Part shown: one piece after another, positions 24,302 through 33,141 of the stretch | Numbering within the stretch: position 1 is the first letter of the stretch | How the letters are laid out: each line of letters opens with the position of its first letter | Assembly: GCA_030063045.1 (NCBI GenBank) | Contig: JAQSEB010000153.1 | Location: forward strand, 248,001-312,000 | From: Pratylenchus scribneri | Lineage: Eukaryota; Nematoda; Chromadorea; Rhabditida; Pratylenchidae | Direction: 5' to 3' | Length of the DNA: 64,000 nt | Program-made: the position numbers and the translations under genes | Notes under the pieces: model-generated | Told to the model about the DNA's origin: nothing | Databases searched by the model: none | What the model saw: the letters and a program-made list of their open reading frames with translations, nothing else

Positions 24302-25431
24302 CTGGTCTTGGTACTTCTCGGTTTTGCTACACCCCCACCAAAAAAGATGAAAATCACATCCTAGGGGTAATTTTGGACGTAGATTATGAATCTGAGCATA
24401 TTTTTTTGCGTATCACGTCATTGACGTGAGTTACGTGAAATTTTTAAAATTGAAAAAGTAAAAGGTCCCCCCTTTGGGTCGGAACCAGTGTTTTCCCTGT
24501 TCCTCTGATTCTGTTCTGTTCCTGTCCTGTTCCTGTTCTGTTCCTGTCCCTGTTCCACGATTTAGAACAGAACAGGAACAGAACAGTTTGAAAAATTTTG
24601 GCAGAGGAACAGAACAGGAACAGAACAGAATTGGCTGTTCCTAAACTGTTCCTGAAAATCATGAAATAATTGACTATTTTTGGCCAAAAATAAAATTTTT
24701 TCAACATTCATGATTGGAAATATAGATGAAATGATGTACTTTTAGAGGGAAGTTGTTATCTTTTGTTTCCAATGCCAAAAATTGAGGAAAAAATTTCAAA
24801 AAATTAAAATTTTCTCAAAAATTTTTTGGAAAAAAATTTGTCCCTTTGGAACAGTTTAAGAACAGAAAATCTGTTCTGTTCCTATTCCTGTTCTTGTTCC
24901 TCGCTGGAACAGGAACAGGGACAGAACAATTGGATCTGTTCCATGTTCGGAGAACAGAACAGAACAGAACAGATTGAAAAAAGTTGGAACAGGAAAACAC
25001 TGGTCGGAACTCGAAAAAAATGCTAAAAATTTTTTCAATCAAATTATAGCTTAATCGATGCGCCACGACGAGAGGAGCCAGAATATTTCTTTGGTATCGC
25101 ATATATTTCAAAAATAAAAAGTTATGGGCATTAAAGTTTCACAAATAAGGCTAAGATTTTGGTTAGGACTAATGCTTAGGTTGGCCCAGGATTCGGAGCA
25201 TAATAATCACAAAGTTTTCCAAAGTATCATTTAAGTGTAATTTTACCAAAAAAAAGGTTTCAAGTTGCCACTTCACGCATTTCACGTAAAATTTTCACGT
25301 AACTCACGTCAATGACGTGATACGCAAAAAAATATGCTCAGATTCATAATCTACGTCCAAAATTACCCCTAGGATGTGATTTTCATCTTTTTTGGTGGGG
25401 GTGTAGCAAAACCGAGAAGTACCCTGGTCTT
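24302..25431. mobile_element. TIR element with 8-bp duplication, hosting a nested insertion
   Basis: The body is 24310-25423, with 8-bp target duplication CTGGTCTT at 24302-24309 and 25424-25431. The terminal inverted repeats are about 130 bp (24310-24441 against 25293-25423) and nearly identical, starting GGTACTTCTCGGTTTTGC. They include the internal palindrome TCACGTCATTGACGTGA. A second element (24478-25010) is nested inside, so the original length was about 590 bp. No transposase frame. Its terminus differs from the CAGTG elements, so its superfamily is open. Confidence 0.85.
24478..25010. mobile_element. Nested hAT-like miniature element with CTGTTC-hexamer arms
   Basis: The body is 24486-25002 (517 bp), with exact 8-bp target duplication GTCGGAAC at 24478-24485 and 25003-25010. 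The ends are CAGTGTTTTCCCTGTTCC on the left and, inverted, CAGTGTTTTCCTGTTCC on the right. The arms consist of CTGTTC/GAACAG hexamers in both orientations around an AT-rich centre. It is the same architecture as the elements at 8844 and 23222 but with a different hexamer. Apparent long frames here are low-complexity by-products. Confidence 0.9.
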
Positions 25432-26564
25432 TTCCCTGTGATTTGCGATAGAACCTAGAAGAAACAATTGATGGAGGTCTGCAATTGCAATTTCATTGAT
25501 ATTGATTTAAGATAAGAAAGAATGCTTGAGTGCTTTTTGAATATTGATGGATATTTGCTTCGTCGAGTCCATTGATTATGCATTTTTTTTAAAGAACTAG
25601 TCAGAAGATCTACAACCAAATGGCATCCATTGTTTTTTTATCGTCCATGTCCATTTTCTTGGCTTCTTTTTAAAATTCTTTAGCTTGAGAGCTAAGCTCT
25701 AGCAATAATAATTGAACAAACCTAAACCAAAAATGAGTGTAGATCATTTGAGCCGTAGGCTTTTTGACGTTGGTTTTTTTTTGACCCAATTTTATCGATT
25801 TTCGCTTTTTCCATATCCTTTCTTTCCGCTTCCCTACTACTTTGTTAACCAATTATCGAACATTCGGCATTTGATAAATTATGTGATTTTGTGTCACAAA
25901 AGATCTGCCAATAAATCTCTACGTTCGAATTTGCTCTTTGCATAGCTTTCAGCTTTCTTTTTTATCAATTTCATTCAGTCACATCGAATCAAATATCAAC
26001 CTCTTCCCATTTTGGTTTTGGCTCATCACCGCCATCGTCCATTCTCCATTCCCAATCCCCTTTCCCCCATCCCCATGGCACGGTTCTCACTTCTCATTCT
26101 TTCTCTCATCAAATCCTCAGTTCACAATTGACATCAAATGAAATTATTTTGTTTTGCATCAATTTTGCTCATATTTTCCATCCGCCGCCATCATTCTTCA
26201 ATCATTTACTCGAAAATTAGGATTTTCTTCATTCCCACCTTTTCTTCACACTTAAATAAATAGTTCGGCATTCATTCATCATAGGAAATTTTCATGCTAT
26301 TTAAAATACTATTAATTAAAATTATTCCTTTATTAAAAATCATATTCCTCCTTTTTTTATTAAAAAAATTCTTATTTTTAGTTCTGTACTATAAATAAAC
26401 CATTATTTTTATTAGTGCACAAGAACACATATTTTAATATAACCAATGGCCACAGATCCACCAATTTTGATCTCACACTCATATTTTTGATATTTAATTT
26501 TTAAATAAAACAAAAATTTCAGCAAACATATTTAACAAGAACAGAAAATCCTTCAAATTTCGAC
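25432..26564. other. Upstream region of the small membrane-protein array
   Basis: No gene is supported. The last about 40 bp before 26565 contain the leader shared by this gene family (AGAAAATCCTTCAAATTTCGAC just before the ATG). Pyrimidine-rich stretches lie near 25940-26260. Confidence 0.4.
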
Positions 26565-27851
26565 ATGGGTAATGCAATTGGACGTGGTCTCGACCGAATT
26601 GAGCTCAATCCATTGACACATTTAGCAGACACGATGAACGAGAGCATTAAAGAAGCTCAAAAAATGCTGGAAGAAATGCTTAGCAAAGCTAGCACCATTT
26701 TGAGAGAGATCATTCGTGAAGAAGGCAACAAACTCATTGACAATTTTTTCGGCCAATTTTGGAAATGTGAGTATGTGGAAAGCAATAATTATGGTTTATT
26801 TTATACTAATATAAAAGAAAAAAAAAAAAAGCAAAAATTTGTATTATGCAAAAAATGGAATTAACTACTGCCGAAATATCCATGTCCAAACTTTTAATAG
26901 GCCAAATTATTTTATCATCAATTGGAAATTATTCTAAATTTACTGACAAAAACCTAAAGATTAAAGCACAAAAAATCTATTTTTTTCGAAATTATAAATA
27001 ATTCAACTAGCCTATTCAGCATCAGCATCGGCTATAAAATAAATAAAATTCCATTCCATTTCAGTTATTTTCGGCCTGCTCTTCTTGCTGCTCGTTCTCG
27101 TCGGCGGTGCCTTTGCTTCATATTTTGCCTATCAATCCTTTTTTGTTGATCCAGAGGAAGCGGAAAAGGTTTGTGTTATTAATATATTGAAAAATACTGA
27201 AAATTCCTCTAAATTTGGAAGAAAATTTGGTACTTATGGATTTTGTCTCCTATAAGGGAATGAGGATGAAGATGAAGTAGAAGATGTTATTGAGGATGAT
27301 GAAGAAGATAACCTCAGCTTCATCTTCTTCATCCTTATCCTTTCCCTAGTAGGAGACAAACTCCATTAGTATCGAAAATTTAATAGGATTTATATGAGTT
27401 TGTTTGAATTATAAAAAAAAATGTTTCATATTTCAGGTGTACATCAAACTGGACGAACTCGACAAGTTTTATTTCGCGATGAAGCCTTTCATTGGTTAGT
27501 TAAAATCAAATTATTTTCTTAGAAAATTTTGGATTTCTTAATCAAAAATCTTTTAATTTATCCAAAAATTTATGTCGAAATTCTTTTAATTCTTAAATAA
27601 TTTGGATTTTTAAACTAAAATGAAAGTTTTAATTTTCCAAATATATTTCAGTGTCTGCATATGGCCAAATTCCTTGTGCATTTACTCAGTTCAACCTGAT
27701 TTTCGGCCTTGTTTTGCCTTGCCTTTTCTTTGGCCATTTCATTGGATCGCGCCAGCAACGAGTGGATGAAGGTGGTCCCAATCGGCAGAATGCGCCTCGT
27801 GCAAATGTGCCCCCCGCAGCAGATCCAAATGTCAAACCACGATGGCGTTAA
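26565..27851 (+). CDS. Small membrane protein family, copy 1 (hendecad-repeat plus two TM segments)
   Basis: The predicted protein is 187 aa from exons 26565-26766, 27065-27168, 27437-27494 and 27652-27851, with phases 1, 0 and 1. Residues 20-65 form an amphipathic helix in 11-residue steps (for example AQKMLEEMLSK, ASTILREIIRE). Exon 2 encodes a strong membrane segment (IFGLLFLLLVLVGGAFASYF). The last exon has a Cys-containing stretch (GQIPCAFTQF), a second hydrophobic segment (FNLIFGLVLPCLFFGHFIG) and a hydrophilic Asn/Pro-rich tail ending KPRWR. No signal peptide. The function is unknown and I do not recognise the family. Exon 3 (VYIKLDELDK...) is unique to this copy. The ATG is chosen because AATTTCGAC-ATG recurs at every copy. 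Confidence 0.75.
27226..27378. repeat. Intronic long hairpin
   Basis: An imperfect palindrome of about 150 bp in the second intron of copy 1. TTTTGTCTCCTATAAGGGAA with GAGGATGAAGATGAAG on the left mirrors CTTCATCTTCTTCATCC and CCCTAGTAGGAGACAAA on the right. As RNA it would form a long hairpin. It could be a small inverted-repeat element or a hairpin precursor. Confidence 0.55.
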
Positions 27852-28130
27852 TTTTTCCATCGGTTTAAATGATTCCTCCTAATCCTAACAATATTTTATA
27901 TTTTTATATATTTCAATTCATCATTCCTTAATTTTGATCACTCACTTAATGTAAACTTTAATTCTAACTAAGTTCTAATTTTCTTTATACTCTTTCCAAT
28001 TCATTCCAGTTAAATTTGCTTTTTCACTTCATCACCAATCCATCATATTTATATTTTAAATTATTTTCTTCCTCCCATAAAATAAAAAAGGATGTTGTGA
28101 AATAAACTTATTTTTATTTATTTTGCCAAG
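27852..28130 (+). other. 3' UTR conserved across the membrane-protein family
   Basis: Words such as CGGTTTAAATGA, CTAACAA, CATTCCTTAATTTTGATCAC, CTTTCCAATCA and AAATAAACT follow every full copy, at 27855, 28768, 31318 and 38440. The block ends in AATAAA-type poly(A) signals. It marks the true gene ends of copies 1, 2, 3 and the Hsp70 chimera. Confidence 0.65.
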
Positions 28131-28261
28131 ATAAAGAATTCTCAAATTTTCATTTGGTTGATAAAAATAGTACAAAACTTTAATTTACTTAAATCATTTT
28201 TTTGATTTTTTTTCTTATTAAATTAAATTTTTAGTAACAACAAAGTCCTTTAAATTTCGAC

Positions 28262-28767
28262 ATGAATTTTTTTGGTGATATTATCGAAGCTGCCGGGCTT
28301 AATCCATTGGGAGGAATCATTCTTGCAGAGGCCGATAGACTCATTCATTTCAACCGCCAAATTTGGAAATGTAAGTATTTTAATAATTCATTAAAAAATT
28401 GCATTTTATCTTCTAAAATCCGCATTAAAAAATTAAAAAGTTATTTTGTTGAATATAAATGAGAATATTAATTTATTATTAATTTTGTAAAAATTCCAGT
28501 TATTTTCGGCCTGCCACTCTTCTGGCTGCTCATTCTCGTCACTTATGCCGTTTACATCCTTCAAAATCCATTAGGTTTTCGTTTTAAATTTCATTTCACC
28601 AAAATTGTTTCCTTTTTAATTCAGTGCCCGCATATGACCAAATTCCTTGTGCATTTACTCAGTTCAACCTGATCTTCGGCCTTATTTTGCCTTGCCTTTT
28701 CTCTGGCCATTTCATTGGTTCGAATCGCCGGCACCGAGTTGTGCATCGACCACAATGGCGTCATTAA
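28262..28767 (+). CDS. Small membrane protein family, copy 2 (short form)
   Basis: The predicted protein is 108 aa from exons 28262-28370, 28500-28574 and 28625-28767, with phase-1 introns. The N terminus (MNFFGDIIEAAGLNPLGG) is short, with no full 11-residue repeat block. Exon 2 is the membrane segment (VIFGLPLFWLLILVTYAVYIL). The last exon carries PAYDQIPCAFTQFNLIFGLI and ends HRPQWRH. It lacks the extra third exon of copy 1. It is intact, of unknown function, and has the family leader and 3' UTR. Confidence 0.7.
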
Positions 28768-30080
28768 TTTTTCCATCGGTTTAAATGAATCCTAACAACA
28801 TTTATATTTTATATATTTCAATTCATCATTCCTTAATTTTGATCACTCTTTCGATATATAACCAAATTCTAATTTTCTTTATGCTCTTTCCAATCAATCC
28901 CAGTTATATAATTTTACATGATTATGATCATTTTTTATAATGTAAATTATTTTGTTCCCCCCATTAAATGAAAGGATGTTGTTGGTTGTAAAATAAACTC
29001 ATTTTCCCGGATAAAGAATTTTTAATAAAACTCATTTCGAAATTTGAAATGGCAAGTTTTTTTTGCTAAAAATATATGCTAAATTTTTGAATTAATGAAG
29101 AAATATTAGTTTATATTATCTGATTGGTGATTGATGAATTGGAATGTTGAAATGAAATAGTTAGAAAGGATTAATTAAATATTAAAATGAATCAAAAATT
29201 TTAATAAAAAATGTTTTTTTATTTTGAAAACATTTTGTGTTGTTTCAATTCTAAATATTCTTTGTTTTTGTTCCAAATATTGTTTTTGTTTTCCCATTTC
29301 TGTTTTTGATTTTCCAAACTTTTTTTTTTATCTTTCTAAACAGTGTTTTTTAACATTTCTAAATCGATTTCGTTCCTATGTCCCATCAGCGCATAGGATG
29401 ACGGACGAAAATGAAACAAAAAAGATGGAAGAATATATGATGTATGTAAGATAAATAAAAATATGTTCTGCCCAGTGCCCTCACCCCACACTCTTCCAAT
29501 CATCATCATCATCATCAGTCATCACATCACCGAGAGGCTGAGAGCTGAGAGGATTCAAATTTTGAATCGATGGAAAATTGAGTGATATGGCATTCCCTTT
29601 TTGATTGGAAATCGGATGGATGTCGGTGTCGGCCATTGACATTTCATTGATTTTAATAGAATGCCTGCTTGATTGCTGAGGTTGGTTATGTGTTATGTCA
29701 ATAGATTTTCCTTTACCGAGTCTATTTTATTAGGCATTTTAATTAACCAAATTTTCCACACTCCTCTTCCTCATCCTCATCCTCACATTCTTCCCTAATT
29801 TTCATGCGAATTTATCAATTATCAGACTTCAGACAGCTTAAAAATAAGACAATATTAATTAAAGATTATTTATCATAGAATATTCACAAAAATCGAATAA
29901 GATCAAATTAAAAGGATCTTCCTCGCTAATTTATCTGAAACAAAATTCCAATTCCAATTTTCTACGCGCTAGTTTTTTGTCCAAAATTCCCAAATTTTAA
30001 TTCTCTAAATTAATTTTTTAAAAATTAAAAAAATTTAGCATACATTTTTAACAAGAATAGAAAGTCCTTCAAATTTCGTC
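28768..30080. other. 3' UTR of copy 2, then intergenic DNA
   Basis: 28768-29010 is the family 3' UTR. The rest shows no gene. A short (ATC)n microsatellite lies near 29500-29520. The family leader (AGAAAGTCCTTCAAATTTCG) immediately precedes 30081. Confidence 0.4.
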
Positions 30081-31244
30081 ATGGGTAACATAAATGTTAG
30101 TGAACAAGCAATTGAGCACATCACCCACAATTTGGGACACCTCATTGATCATGCTGGCCATGCAGTAAGCGTGAACATTCACGAAGGCATTAATCATGCT
30201 GCCAATGCATTGGACGACAACATTAACCATGCTGGCAACGAGGTGAGAGACATCATTGATCACGCTGGCAACGTGCAAAAAGACGTCATTCGCGAAAGCA
30301 TTGACCATTTGTTCGACAAAATTTGGAAACGTAAGTATTGATAGGGGCAAATGAATAAGAAAAAATATATTTAATAATATTGAAAAGGCAGAGCATAAAT
30401 CATGCTATGCTAATTAAAATAACCATGATTCTCATAATTTTTAGAAATATCCATATCTTTTTTTAAGGCTATGAAATCATTTCAGATTAATATGGAGAAT
30501 CATATTCTGTCAAAAAGATCGATTTGATTGAGTATATTCTTCATAAAATTTAAGTATTATGATATAAGCTCATTAGGGCTTCACTTTTAAGAAAAAATTT
30601 CATTTTTGACGAAAAGCCCTATATAATCTCAAAGATTTTGGGCCCCTTTCAAAATCCCATGGTCAGTTGAATACTTTCCCTTAAAAAGTAAAATGCGATC
30701 GATGATAATTCAAATTTCTATATAAAATTTAAAAAATGACAAATAGATGAAAAAGTGGACGTCTGTACTCTGTAGCTATAAAAATTGATAAAATTAATAA
30801 TATATTAATGGAAAAATAAAATTGGGCCACATCACAATTCACAATCACATAGCTAAATTATATAATATTTAGAAAAATGATAAATTTTTTTAAAAGATGG
30901 AAACATTTAGAAACCGTTTTCCCATCTTTTTTTGTAATTTTATAAAAATTTTCATTTCAGTTATTTTCGGCCTGCTCTTCTTGTGGTTCATTTTCTTTGG
31001 TGGCGGCGCTTACATCCTTCAAAATCTATTAGGTTTCAGTTCAACTTAGTCAATTAATTTAATATCCGCACATAATTCAGTGTTTGCACTCAACCTGATC
31101 TTCGGCCTTATTTTGCCTTGCCTTTTCTTTGTCCAATTCGTTCATTGGGATCACAATGAAAACGTTCGTCAAATAAATGAAATGCGACAACATGCGGATT
31201 TTGCAGTGGACCCAAATGGCATCATCATTGGTATATTAAAATGA
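30081..31244 (+). CDS. Small membrane protein family, copy 3 (hendecad repeats, eroded C terminus)
   Basis: The predicted protein is 161 aa from exons 30081-30330, 30961-31032 and 31081-31244. Exon 1 encodes 11-residue amphipathic repeats rich in His/Asn/Asp (for example DNINHAGNEVR, DIIDHAGNVQK). Exon 2 is the membrane segment ([19 protein letters not shown]). Exon 3 has lost the YDQIPCAFTQ stretch but keeps FALNLIFGLILPCLFF. The reading frame runs through a fossil splice donor: ATTG-GTATATTAAAATGA matches TTCG-GTATATTAAAATGA at the end of the first Hsp70 exon at 34952. This copy seems to descend from an Hsp70-bearing ancestor with most of the Hsp70 part deleted, so its last residues (NGIIIGILK) are intron-derived. 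Confidence 0.65.
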
Positions 31245-31330
31245 AGCTTATTTTTTAAATTGCAATGGTAAATTTTCAGATCTTTGGTCTGATGAATACA
31301 CGTTCTTAATATATTCCGCCGGTTTAAATG
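31245..31330 (+). pseudogene. Relic of the Hsp70 second exon after copy 3
   Basis: After the fossil donor the sequence continues with AAGCTT and an acceptor-like AATTTTCAGAT, followed by CTTTGGTC. This parallels the intron and acceptor TTTTCAGATG with CTTTGGCC at 34999 in the Hsp70 chimera. Little else of Hsp70 remains before the family 3' UTR begins near 31318. Confidence 0.5.
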
Positions 31331-31649
31331 ATGACTTCTAACAACATTTTTTATATATTTCAATTCAACATTCTTTAATTTTGATCACTCTTTCAATGTA
31401 TAACAAAATTCTAATTTTTTTATGCTTTTTCAAATCAATCCCAGTTATTTATTTTTTTTCACATGATCACAAATCCATTGTAAATTATTTTGTTCCTCCC
31501 ATTAAATGAAAGGTTGTTGTGAAATAAACTCAATTATTTATTTTGCCAAGATAAAGAATTTTCAACTTATCAATTGGTTGGTCGATAAAAAATATTATAA
31601 AATTCAATATTCATTTTTAGCAAGAAACAAAATCTTTCGAATTTTTACA

Positions 31650-31744
31650 TGAATTTATTATACATTTTTATTGGAAATATTGAAACAGAGTTGAATCCAA
31701 TAAGGGCTGTTGATCACATTGAAAAACATATTGGAATTGAATGA
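31650..31744 (+). pseudogene. Small membrane protein family, copy 4 (truncated exon 1)
   Basis: Preceded by the family leader in decayed form (TTTTTAGCAAGAAAC, then CTTTCGAATTTTTAC before the ATG). The frame reads MNLLYIFIGNIETELNP and stops after 31 residues. No membrane exon or shared 3' UTR follows before the next copy, so it is a dead fragment. Confidence 0.6.
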
Positions 31745-33141
31745 CAACATTTGATCATGCTGCTGACTTACCTAAAGTCAATATTCTAAAAATCTAATAA
31801 AATTCACTTGCTTATGTCTAATTCTTTCAAAATAATAATTACACTCAAATTTGAACTCTTCACACATTTTAATCTTGCTAGCAATTCCCTCATCAATGTC
31901 AGCTTTCTCTGTGCCTAATAATTGCATAATAATAATTAATTTTGTTTCAAATTAACAGAATTCTTTTATGAGACAATTGGGAAGGAACAACAAAGGCTCT
32001 CTTTTGTTAACCTTTTTCTCTATTTTTAATTTTGACAAAAATAATAAATATATTTATTTGAATTTGCGAGAGAAATAGAAATTAGAAATGACAAACAAGG
32101 ACAAAATGCTGAAAAAGTTGAAAATGTGTTTTCACCCAAAAAGAAAGACATTTTATCCAAACCGGTTTCGGCAATTTGCAAGGATTAAACCGGAAAATCA
32201 ATGCTGTTTTTTGGATTTAGCATACTGGAAAACCCTAAAACAAATTTTATAAAATAAATTTGTAAATATTAAACTGGCAAAATCATGGTTTGATTGAAAT
32301 GTTTTAAACAACTTTTTCGATGTAACGCGAAAACAACAGCTGAAAAATACAAGATAATAAAATATGTGGAGGCTAAATTCAGTGAAAAATGAAAATTAAA
32401 ACATTTCAATAAAATAATGTTTTTGGCTTATTTATTAAACCATATTTTCAAATTGATTTAAAGCCCACGTATTGAATCGGAAAAGATCATTGGTTTTTTG
32501 GTTCAATCCTTGAAAATAGATGAAAAGCTATTTGGATAAAAATCTTAATTTTCATTTTTCGCCGAATTTAGTCATTTACCCCAATTTTGTCCGCAGCGCG
32601 ACAGGAAAATTTCGAAATATGGATGCAAATGGAAATTGAATTGCCTCTGGGCCTTTTCCTTTTGATTGGATTGGATTGATGCCAGCAGCCATTGCCATAA
32701 TATTGATTTGAATGGACTTCCTGCCTGTTTCTTCTTTTTTCCATTTTACATTCCCCACATCAGCACTCTTCCCAATTTTTCCTAGCAATTTTCATTTCAT
32801 CATCAAAACATGATAGGACAAAGTTTTAATGGTTAAATTTAGTCACCATTTTTTAAACAAATGCAAATTGTTAAATTTTACATGAAAATAAATAAATTTC
32901 AAAAATTAAAAAATAAAACCAATTAACATTTTTTCATGCCATCTTCTTAGCAGAAGAATGGATCCTTTAATTAAAAAATTTCACTTAACGCTGAAATAAA
33001 AATCAACATTTTTTTGGACACTCATTGGTTTTTGGCCTAATTCACCCTTTTTAATTTCCATACCATTACTTTTTTTTTACTAATATTCCTTATTTTTTAT
33101 AAAAACATTTAGCAATAACTGCAAGTCCTTCAAATTTCGAT
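31745..33141. other. Intergenic DNA between copies 4 and 5
   Basis: No gene seen. The AACCGG-containing words near 32160-32190 are reminiscent of palindromic elements elsewhere, but no end structure was found. The family leader (TTTAGCAATAACTGCAAGTC) ends just before 33142. Confidence 0.35.

Noticed and set aside
24444..25111. Several overlapping frames on both strands
   Set aside because: They come from CTGTTC/GAACAG hexamer arrays in a transposable element.
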